In this document: piece after piece, positions 55,862-64,000 of the stretch | Layout of the letters: every line of letters starts with the position of its first letter | Numbering within the stretch: the first letter of the stretch is position 1 | Assembly: GCA_021396245.1 (NCBI GenBank) | Contig: WNYE01000022.1 | Span: forward strand, 248,001-312,000 | Direction of reading: 5' to 3' | Source of the DNA: Sporothrix humicola | Taxonomy: Eukaryota; Ascomycota; Sordariomycetes; Ophiostomatales; Ophiostomataceae | DNA: 64,000 nt | Notes under the pieces: model-generated | Databases searched by the model: none | What the model saw: only the letters and a program-made list of their open reading frames with translations | What the model was told of the DNA's origin: nothing | Translations under genes and position numbers: made by a program

Positions 55862-58033
55862 ATGCTTGTCGACATGCATCCGGGGAGAACACACACTAAT
55901 ACCGCCGATAGCACGGCTGAAATTGCGGCCAACGCGCCACGGTATCGGCGTAAGAGCTCCACCTTTATCGACGGAATTCACGATGTCTCTACGGACCCGA
56001 ACCACATGGCCCCGGCCCAGCTCTACAGCACCATGTCCGGTCGGCTGTTCCACTCCGGTCGTATTGCCATCGTAATGGTCGGTCTGCCAGCACGTGGCAA
56101 AACGTACGTTACTTAACCCTGTCAAGACGTTTATTTGGCGATATAAACTTGGTCACGATACTGACGTCCGCCACAGACACATCTGCGTTTCTCTATCTCG
56201 GTATCTGCAATGGTATGTTCTCTTCTGTATTCTTCTTTATTTCTCTTTTAGTGTGACACTCTCTAACTCAACTTAGGCTGGGCGTCAAGACACGCATCTT
56301 CCACCTGGGCGACTACAGACGGGCTACTGTTCCTGGTGGCGCCGTGCCCGAAGACTACTTCTTCCCCAATGCCACGCCAGCATCGATTATGCTGCGGCAG
56401 AAGATCCTTAAACGCTGCCGCGAGGATATTTACTCGTGGTTGAACCATGAAAACGGCCAGGTCGCAATCTACGATGCCGTCAACCCAACGGCGGCCGCCC
56501 GGCGAGCTCTCGCCAAGGAGTTTGCAAAGCACGACGTGCAGACACTCTTCCTCGAGTCGTACGTCGACGACCAGCGTATTCTGACAGAGAATGCGCGCAA
56601 TGTCAAGATCTCGTCGCCAGATGTGAGTCCACGATATCGGCCCTGTATTCAAAAGCATTTACGAATTGCAGTCTAACTTTCCCATCAGTTCGCCGGCATG
56701 GACCCCGATGAGGCAGCCCAGCTTTACCTCAAGAGAATCGGCGCCAAGATCCCCGTGTTCGAGACCATGGATGAAAAGGAGCTCAACTTTGTCAAGATGA
56801 TCAACGCTGGCCAAAAGTTCTTTTACAACAATGTCTCCTTCAACTATCTCTCGCACCGCATTGTCTTTTACCTCACCAACCTGCACATCAAGTCACGCAC
56901 GACCTTCTTTGCACGCGCCGGTATTGCCGACGACGTGACGGAAGAGGAAGAGTCGTACCGTGCCGATCCGCCACTGGGTCCTGCCGGCCGAAACTATGCC
57001 GAGCTTATGTCCGAGGCACTGCTGGCCCACCGCGAGTATGAACGCCAGGCGGCCGCAGCCGAGGCTGGCATCACCGATCCGCCTCCACTACGTCCGTTGA
57101 CAGTCTGGACATCCACACGTCTGCGTACGGTACAGACGGCAGACTACCTCAAGGAGCGTGGGTACAAGGTGCGGCAGCGGTCGCAGATGAGCCAAATCAA
57201 CCCTGGTGTCTGCGAGAAGATGTCTGACCGGGCACTGCGGGCACTCTACCCCGAGGAAGTCGAGCTTCATCAACTGGATCCCTACCACCACCGATTCCCG
57301 CGAGCTGAGGTAAGTTTCATTGTAGTCCCGTTGTAAATGATGTTGTGATCCACCGCTAACGATCTAGTCATACCACGATCTGGCTGTCCGCTTGGAACCC
57401 ATCATCCTCGAGTTGGAGAGAGAGCAAAACGACTTGCTGATTATTGCCCATGAGTCTGTGCTGCGGGTGCTGTACTCGTACCTGATGCACTGCAGCGCCA
57501 TGGACATTCCCAAGCTCAAGTTCCCGCGCAACAAGATCATCGAGATCATCCCGGCGGCGTACCAGAACGAGGCCAAGATTATCCGAATTCCAGGCCTCGA
57601 TATCCCGCAGACACAGGGCAGCAACAGCCCCGACAATGTCTTTTTCCGGCACGCCTCGCCGCTCCTGACTTTTGGCAGCGGTGCAGCCACGAGCGCCGGT
57701 GGCAGTGGTGCAATGAGCCCGATCCAGGGCCTTTCCGGCGGTAACTTTACCAGCCCACCCGAGCCGCTGGAGCCGTTGACTCTGCCGCCGGCAAGCTCCG
57801 GCACGCCGCTGCAGAATACCATTGTGCAGTCGCCACAGAGCACATCACAGCCACAGTCGCAGGGAAATTCGCAGGTGACGTCGCAGCCCCAGTCGCGGAC
57901 GCACTCGCGCATCCAGTCCGAGACGGTCTCGCCAACAGGATCGCCATCCGCGCAGCAGCAGCAGTGGGCGCCAGAGCGTGTTGTCAACAAGTCCAAGGAG
58001 GCTGTTGCGGACAAGGTGGCGGATGAGGATTAG
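55862..58033 (+). CDS. 6-phosphofructo-2-kinase with degenerate fructose-2,6-bisphosphatase domain
   Basis: Five exons, 55862-56103, 56177-56212, 56277-56622, 56689-57309 and 57368-58033, give 636 residues. The kinase half has the P-loop GLPARGKT (residues 74-81, split by intron 1), then HICVSLSRYLQWLGVKTRIF, LGDYRR, YDAVNPTAAARR and LFLESYVDD. The phosphatase half keeps WTSTRLRTVQTADYL, NPGVCEKMSDRALRALYPEE and HESVLRVLYSYLMH. The segment that normally reads RHGES reads RAGIA, with Ala285 in place of the phosphorylated His, so the enzyme is probably kinase-only. It makes fructose-2,6-bisphosphate, which activates phosphofructokinase and inhibits fructose-1,6-bisphosphatase. RRKS at residues 29-32 fits the PKA consensus. 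The C-terminal ~110 residues are Ser/Gln/Pro-rich and disordered. The start is the first ATG in frame; an additional upstream exon cannot be excluded. AATAAA lies at 58166. Confidence 0.92.
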
Positions 58034-58297
58034 ACTGAGACTGGACAATACTACTAGAGTGGGTGCGCTTAGGCAAAGGGATATATGGAGTACATGGAAG
58101 GCGATTATATAGGATGCTTTTTTTTTTTCATAGCCTGATGAGTATGATTTTTATGTAGCTTTAGCAATAAATTACGATGCTTGTATTCAATTTTATCTTT
58201 CTCTGCTATCCAAACTGGTATGTGCGACAATATATGCATGTATAGCTTGCTTATCGTATATGGCTGTATCTCATTTTCCGCCACTCTCCACATCGTC

Positions 58298-60102
58298 TTA
58301 CAACTTCGCCTTGCCGTCCTGCTTCTGCATAGTCTCGGCGACAATGCGGCGCTGGATCTTGCCCGTCGCAGTCTTGGGCATAACGTCGGTAAAGTAGACC
58401 TTCTTGGGCACCTTGAACTTGGCCAGCTTCTCGGCGACCCAGCTCTGCAGGGCCTCGGGCTTGAGAGAAGCGCCGGGCTTGGTGACAACGGCAACGCCAA
58501 TGTCCTGGCCGTACAGGTCGTCGGGAATGGCAAAGCTGACAGCCTCAGCCACATCCGGGTGGCGTGTCAGCACATTGTCAAGCTCGATCGGGCTGATCTT
58601 CTCGCCGCCCTTGTTGATCAGCTCCTTGATGCGGCCAGTGATCTGGATGTAGCCGTCCTCGTCCTTGCGGCCCTGGTCACCAGTGCGGAAGAAACCGTCG
58701 GCAGTGTAGGCAGTAGAGTTGGCCGACGGGTTGTTGAGGTAGCCCGAGGTGACGTTGTCGCCCTTGACGCAGATCTCGCCCTCCTGGCCCTGCGGCAGCT
58801 CGGCGCCCTGGTCGTTGAGGATGCGCACTTCGACGCCTTGGCCGATACCGACGAGACCCGGCTTCCGCTTTGCGGGAGGCAGCGGGTTAGAGGTCATTTG
58901 GTGTGCCGCTTCGGTCATGGCGTAGGCCTCGAGAACAGGCGCACCGAGGGCTTTTTCGAGATTGGCAAAGACGGTGGGCGACAGCGGAGACGAGCACGAT
59001 CGCACGAAGCGAATGTCCGGCAGTGGGCTGGGGATAGGGTGCTTGAGCAGAATCTGGTGGATGGTGGGCACGGCCGTGTACCAGTTGGCCTTGTGGCCGA
59101 CAAAATCGCGCCAGAACTCGGTCGCCGAGAACTTGGTTGGCACGATGAGAGAGCCGCCCGAGAAGAGCGGTGCAAGAAGGCCACAGAGCAGACCGTGCAC
59201 GTGGAACAACGGCATGACCAGCATTGTGCGGTCGGCCGGTGTCAGTTTGTACGTGTCTTGAATGTTTTCTTTCGATGTTAGCGGGGGTCTCCTCTTTATT
59301 ACATGATAAAAAAGGATGAACATACTCATTGTCACCGTGAGGTTACGGTGTGTCAGAGGGACCTGTATATTGTCAGTATGTGGTTAATGAGACTTGTTGT
59401 GAAACAAATGAAAATGAAGTCAGAGGGGATAAATGTGTGGAATGATATGAAATATAAGATGCGATTTGAAGATAAGAACGAAGCAATACTCACAACTTTC
59501 GGTCTCGACGTCGTTCCACTACAAATGCTGTCAACATCAAGTCCTTAATATATTTATAGCGAGTGCAATTCTGCTCACCTCGTGTGAAGAATCAGGGCGG
59601 TGTCGTGAGGCTTGGGCCACAGAGTCGGCTGCGGTCCGCTCTCAAGACCGCCAAATTCCTTAACATCGAGTGCCACCTCGCCGCGCTCGGCATCCCAGTA
59701 GGACTCAGCAATGGCAGCACGGAACTTGCGTGCAGCACGGACGGCAGGCGCATCGGCAGCGAAGGCGCCCTTGGGCACGAGGACGATGGCCGACTTGACA
59801 TCCTCAATGTAGAACTCGAACTCGTCCTGCTTGTAGGCCGGGTTGAGCGGCGCAGCAATGGCGCGCTGCCACGAGGCGGCCAAAAAGGCAATGATAAACT
59901 CGTACGAGTTGACCGTGGCGATAGACACGGGAGCGCCACGGCCAATACCGAGAGCAGCAAGCTTGGCCTGATAGCGAGAAACCTCCGAGACGAGATCGAG
60001 GTAGGACACAGACAGTGCCTCTTTACCAGGACCACTGGCGGGCACGATCACGGCCGTGGCCGACGAAGAGCCATTGATGGCCGAGCGGAGCGTCAAAGAC
60101 AT
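58298..60102 (-). CDS. pcs60: Peroxisomal AMP-forming acyl/oxalyl-CoA synthetase (Pcs60/AAE3 type)
   Basis: Four exons, 60102-59579, 59518-59494 (25 nt), 59362-59326 (37 nt) and 59268-58298, encode 518 residues. The ATP-binding signature SGTTSRPK begins on the split Ser codon and is carried by the 25-nt exon; VPLTHRNLTVTM is on the 37-nt exon. Other motifs are MPLFHVHGL, YAMTEAAHQM, GFFRTGDQG, the hinge YIQITGRIKELINKGGEKISP and the catalytic Lys in PKTATGKIQRR. The protein ends KAKL, a PTS1. Family knowledge: yeast Pcs60/Fat2 and plant AAE3 activate oxalate to oxalyl-CoA with ATP, the first step of CoA-dependent oxalate breakdown, and Pcs60 is peroxisomal. Length and overall layout fit this subgroup better than long-chain ligases, but substrate choice is inferred. 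The two tiny exons are easily skipped, which would delete the active site. Confidence 0.93.
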
Positions 60103-61048
60103 GGCGGGCGGTTGAGGGTCGGTGCAATGATATAAAAAGGGTGAAAAGAGAGATAAAATGTGAAGCTATCGCCGTAGAGACCGGTCGTCGGAAGTTGCGA
60201 TGACGCCTTCGGTTGTGGTCATGTGACGCAATTTGAGAGCTTCGCAGGTGAGGAAGGTGCGATGGAGCACAATCGTGACAAGAATCCTATAAACAAAATG
60301 ATAAAAGAAAAAACTTCAAAATCTCTAGAGCCTGTCCAGAAAAGATGCGAGTTGAGTGAAACGCAAAACAAAGAAAGAAAGACGGCCGAGGCCAGGAGAC
60401 GAAGAAACGAGGAGACGTCCTATGCAGCAAGCTCTCGGGCCAGACAGGGCCAACATGTGGGTCCTCCTTGTCTCCTTCCCCCGTTTCCGCAGCATAAGCT
60501 CCCCTAGTCCCCCCACACAAACCTGCAGCCGACCAAGTCTCAAGTTTTGGGGTGCTGGGCGAGAATACTGTGTAGACTTGAGTGATCAGATATGTTGTAT
60601 TCGTGTGAAGCAGTCTTCATCGACTTGGCCAATGTAAGGAAGAGAAGAAATGATGCCATATGAGAGTGTAACCGTCCGTATCAGTGAGGGGATAAGAGAG
60701 CTGTGTGAGGAAAACCACATGATTACCCATCAGAAGTACATATCGAAAAAGCCCGATGCAATAAGAATTTAAAAAATAAACAAATGAATAAAATGAACTC
60801 AAACATGTTGAGATTGGTTAAGTTGTCACAGAATCAAGTCCATACGTTTGGTTGATGCAAGGCGTGTAGAGACTCCACTGGAAAATAGCGTGAGAGCACG
60901 GCCTGAAAGCGCTAACGACGCGCCGTAAAGCAGCTGCCAATAGCATCCCTAAATTACTGACAGCCTCGTGCCAAACGACATCTCGTCCTTTGAACAACAC
61001 AACACACTTTTCAGTCACTGGCTTTGCACCCTCACCGCACCACACATA
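60103..61048. promoter_or_regulatory. Divergent promoter region, pcs60 and SPF45-like gene
   Basis: Almost 950 bases lie between divergent start codons. No other gene is visible; frames at 60818-61330 on the minus strand overlap the neighbour's first exon and lack motifs. Confidence 0.45.
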
Positions 61049-62696
61049 ATGGCTGCGCCTCCACCACAGCCGCCGCGCGGCACCATGTCGCTGTACGCCG
61101 ACCTGATCGGCGGCGGGAGCACTGAAACTGCGCCAGCACCGGCGGCAACAAAACCAGAAGCACCCAAAAATCCAGGTAAGTTTGAGGTGATCTTTGTCAC
61201 GATTTATAGAGAAGAACACCGGTATCTGACAGCTCTTCACAGCCTTGCGCTTCCAGCCCATAATCCGCCGGCCGCAACAGAACGCCAAGGGCAAGGCAAA
61301 GCCAAAGGGTGGCTTGCCGTCCTCGACCAAACCTCCATCTCAAACAACAACATCAAATACTCCCACAATAACCTCTACCTCCGTTACTACTCAAAAAGCA
61401 TCCACAACGACGGCAACAGTACAGCCACATACCTCCCAGCTTGGAACAGCACCAGCACGAACGTCTCTCGCGGACTGGACCTCGGGCGGTAACGGTGACG
61501 ACGACTATTACGAGGGTGACGAAGGAGGCGGTGGATACGACGATGCTCGAAAATGGCCACAACGGGGCGGCCGCAAACGCAAGAAGAAGCGGCTCGAGGA
61601 CAGGCAGCGCATGACAGAGAGGGACGCATACATTGTCGACTGGGACGAGCTATATGACCCGGCACGGCCGACCAACATCGAGGCATACCTCCGCAGCGAC
61701 GAGCATATTGAAGCCTCACATGCATGGAAGACGGTTCTTTATGCGAGCCGGAGAGAGAGACAGAGGGCAGAAAATGAGGGGAAATCAAGAAGATTAGGCA
61801 GCGACGACGACAGCAGCTCTTCCTCTGGTGACGAGCGGAGGCCTCAACAGCTCAATAATGCATTTGCACCGCCGCCACCAGCAGCTTTTGCGCCGCCGGC
61901 AAGCTACGATATGCCACCTGCAGGTCGCCATGGCTCACCATCTCCGTCTCTATCCACACAAACACAAACGCACAAACCATCCACCTCACCAACACGGCCA
62001 GCTGGTCTTGTTGTCTCCAAAGCACCTATCCGCTTTGCCCCGGCTGTCTCAGAAGACCACGATATGGAAGATGGTGATAGCAATAAAGACGACGTCGACG
62101 ACGACGACGACGATTACAGACCGACAATGTCTGGAGATGCAAGTGCAGACGCAGACACGGAACAGCTCCGTGCGAATCGGCCCGGCCAGGCTGGCTTCGC
62201 AGCACGGCTCATGTCCAAATACGGCTGGACAAAAGGGTCCGGTCTGGGCGCCGATGAGAGCGGCATTATCAACCCCTTACGGCACAAGAAGGTTGGGAAA
62301 AGCGGTGCCATCGGACGCATTGTTGGGGGTGGTGGCGGCAACAACAGCAGCAGCAACAGCAGCAGCAACAACAATCGAAAGCCCGATGACGATGATGCCG
62401 CAAAAATATCACCCGTCATCATTCTGCGGAACATGGTTACCGGCCTGCCCGATCTGGACGCCGAAGTTGCTGATGGCCAGCTCGTGCAGGACATTGGCGA
62501 GGAATGCGGTGCCCAGTATGGCCGCATCGAGCGCGTCTACATTGACGTCCCCGGCCAGCTCGTTTTCATCAAGTTCACAGAGTCTGTGTCGGCGCTGCGG
62601 GCCGTCAATGCTCTCAATGGCCGTATCTTCAACGGCAACGCTATTGTTCCAAGCTTTTATGACGCCGACAAGTTTGAGGAGGGCATATACGAGTAA
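61049..62696 (+). CDS. SPF45/RBM17-like splicing factor (G-patch plus UHM-type RRM)
   Basis: Exons 61049-61175 and 61243-62696 encode 526 residues. The N-terminus MSLYADLI is preceded by an extra MAAPPPQPPRGT, and ALRFQPIIRRPQ follows directly after the intron, as in the family. The middle contains GRKRKKKRLEDRQRMTERD with YIVDWDELYDPARPTNIEAY, then disordered Ser/Asp-rich sequence. A G-patch lies at about residues 355-400 (AARLMSKYGWTKGSGLGADESG). A C-terminal RRM of the UHM class lies at about 432-520, with VFIKFTESVSALRAVNAL and the RIF motif in NGRIFNGN that binds Trp-containing ULM ligands. Human SPF45 and plant DRT111 act in 3' splice-site choice and are also linked to DNA repair. An Asn/Ser codon repeat lies between the G-patch and the RRM. 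Confidence 0.92.
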
Positions 62697-63189
62697 CGAG
62701 TAAGGCACCTGGGAATACGATATGAAATTTACGACGCTCACTACGCAGTTACGACATAGAGCACATGATAGTTGCAAGAATATAATCAACAGCTTTTAAA
62801 GAAAAAAAGAAAGAGCCTATTAGTTGTAGTAGTTGTGTACGTAGTCGGGTACTTCATGGATACTGGGGGGATGACGTCGAGTTGTAGAGAAAAAAATACA
62901 GCGAACAGAGAAGTAAAGTAAACAAAGCAAAAGTTAAAGAAACCTGTGGGGTAAAAACGTGGTAAAACAAGACACAAAAAAAGTGGGAGTATGAAAGGAG
63001 AGAAAAAAGTCGGAGACAAAACCGTTACAAGTACTTAATATTCCTTTGATTCATGTCCGTCCGCGCGGAAGTGCACCGCATGCAAATCCGCCCCCCAAAT
63101 GACAAGTCAACGCACAAAAAGGCAATAGCCAGGCCCTCATCGTGTTGCCTCGCAACTTCTTATTAAAATATATAAATAGGTTTCGATCC
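62697..63189. other. Convergent 3' intergenic region
   Basis: Short A-rich sequence lies between the stop codons of the SPF45-like gene and the Ecm33-like gene. It holds both 3' untranslated regions; nothing else is recognisable. Confidence 0.5.
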
Positions 63190-64000
63190 TTACAGCATCT
63201 GGGCAATGACAGCAACACCAGCCAGGCCGAGGACGGCCAGGGAGTTGACGCTGATGCCAGCAGCTGCGTTGCCGTTGCCAGAGCCCGTGGCGCTGCTACC
63301 GCTGGAGCTGCCGGTCGAGGTAGGGTTGGTGTCCGAGTTGGCGTTAGCGTTGTTGGAGTCGCAAGTGTACTTGCCCTGGATCTGGCCACCACCACCCTGC
63401 GAGGAAGGAGCAAGCTTCTTGAAGGCGGAGCACGAGGAGGAGATATCACCCGTGGAGACAATGTCGAAAGCACCCTTGACGTCGTTGAGAGCAGGCAGCT
63501 CAATACTAGAGATTTGTTAGTCGTGTGCGTACAAAAAAAAAAAAAAAAAGACAAGGGCTTTCAAATACGTACTCCGTGAAGTTACCGCGCATGTTGATAG
63601 CACCGCCAACCGTCTTGAGCTTGCTAAAGCCGTTAACCTTATGAAGGCCCGTGTTGTTGGCAATCAGGAAGCCACCACCAATAGAGGTAAGCTGGGGAAT
63701 GGTGATGTTGGTCAGCTCAGCGTTGCTGACGAACGAGATGTCACCAGACGTGGTGGAGGTCAAGTTGGGAGCCGAGAAGCTGTCGAAGAAGTTGGAGTCG
63801 AAGCGCATGGAGCCGTTGACAGTCTTCAGCGAGGGAACGCTGAAGCTGGAGACGTTGGAGATGGTCATGTTGGCGATCCAGGTGAGCTCGGGGAAGCTGA
63901 CCTGCAGGTCCAGACCGTTGGCGTTGATGTTCAGCAGAGTAGTCAGGTTGCCAAGCGACGAGGTGTACGAAACCAGGCGGCGGTTGTTGTTGATGTTGAT
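63190..64000 (-). CDS. ecm33: GPI-anchored cell-wall protein, Ecm33/Sps2-like (5' end outside the window)
   Basis: Two exons are visible: one open from the window edge (64000) to 63573, and the last, 63505-63190. They are joined by a 67-nt intron with GTACGT and TAG and containing an A17-18 run on the plus strand. The visible 247 residues carry receptor-L/leucine-rich-like repeats: FPELTWIANMTISNVSSFS, VNGSMRFDSNFFDSFSAPNL, SIGGGFLIANNTGLHKVNGF and KTVGGAINMRGNFT. A Cys pair (SSSCSAFKKL, KYTCDSNN), a Ser/Thr/Gly-rich stalk and a hydrophobic tail (VNSLAVLGLAGVAVIAQML) follow. Several NxS/T sites suggest N-glycosylation. The layout matches the Ecm33 family, GPI-anchored proteins needed for wall integrity. 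The tail lacks charged residues and has a small-residue stretch suitable as the omega region. The signal peptide and N-terminal half are not in the window. Confidence 0.93.

Overview
The window reads as a nuclear contig from a filamentous ascomycete (Pezizomycotina, probably Sordariomycetes; lineage is inference). Supporting signs are short GT-AG introns with CTAAC-type branch points, intergenic spans of 0.5 to 9 kb, GC-rich coding third positions and a fungal gene set: a Zn2Cys6 regulator, a GPI-anchored Ecm33-type wall protein, Nup2, Hrd3 and peroxisomal proteins ending in AKL. I resolve 17 protein-coding genes, one cut by the right edge, and one 10-N assembly gap. I see no convincing tRNA, rRNA, intact transposon or CRISPR array. 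Exon limits were set by hand from splice signals and reading frame and have no transcript support.

Layout, left to right. 0.27-4.5 kb (-): FG nucleoporin Nup2 with a C-terminal Ran-binding domain. 6.6-7.8 kb (+): class II fructose-bisphosphate aldolase. 8.7-9.4 kb (-): SCP2 sterol-carrier protein with a peroxisomal C-terminus. 10.3-13.5 kb (+): spliceosomal GTPase Snu114. 17.1-18.1 kb (-): Fe-S assembly factor Cia2/MIP18. 18.1-27.4 kb: a 9.2 kb stretch without a recognisable gene, holding the gap. 27.4-30.8 kb (+): Zn2Cys6 transcription factor. 31.7-32.8 kb (-): two-helix, probably mitochondrial, membrane protein. 33.3-34.2 kb (+): FRG1. 34.4-35.6 kb (-): WDR89-like WD40 protein. 36.5-39.2 kb (+): ERAD factor Hrd3. 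41.9-45.3 kb (+): ubiquitin-specific protease ending in a CaaX box. 46.2-47.4 kb (-): secreted His/Lys/Gly and Glu/Asp tandem-repeat protein, the most unusual gene here. 47.4-52.5 kb: 5 kb without a confident gene. 52.5-53.7 kb (-): Tom40. 55.9-58.0 kb (+): 6-phosphofructo-2-kinase with a degenerate bisphosphatase site. 58.3-60.1 kb (-): Pcs60-type acyl/oxalyl-CoA synthetase ending in AKL. 61.0-62.7 kb (+): SPF45/RBM17-like splicing factor. 63.2-64.0 kb (-, partial): Ecm33-like wall protein.

Most genes are independent housekeeping functions, not a cluster. Loose themes are glycolysis (aldolase and the enzyme making fructose-2,6-bisphosphate), peroxisomes (SCP2 and the AMP-forming ligase, both ending AKL), splicing (Snu114, SPF45, possibly FRG1), ubiquitin/ERAD (Hrd3 and the protease) and mitochondria (Tom40, the two-helix protein). 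The strongest candidate for something undescribed is the repeat protein at 46184-47388. It has a signal peptide followed by about nine and a half units of roughly 33 residues alternating a basic His/Lys/Gly block with an acidic Glu/Asp block. It is easily missed because the repeat exon has no ATG of its own and because the opposite strand is open across the whole repeat.
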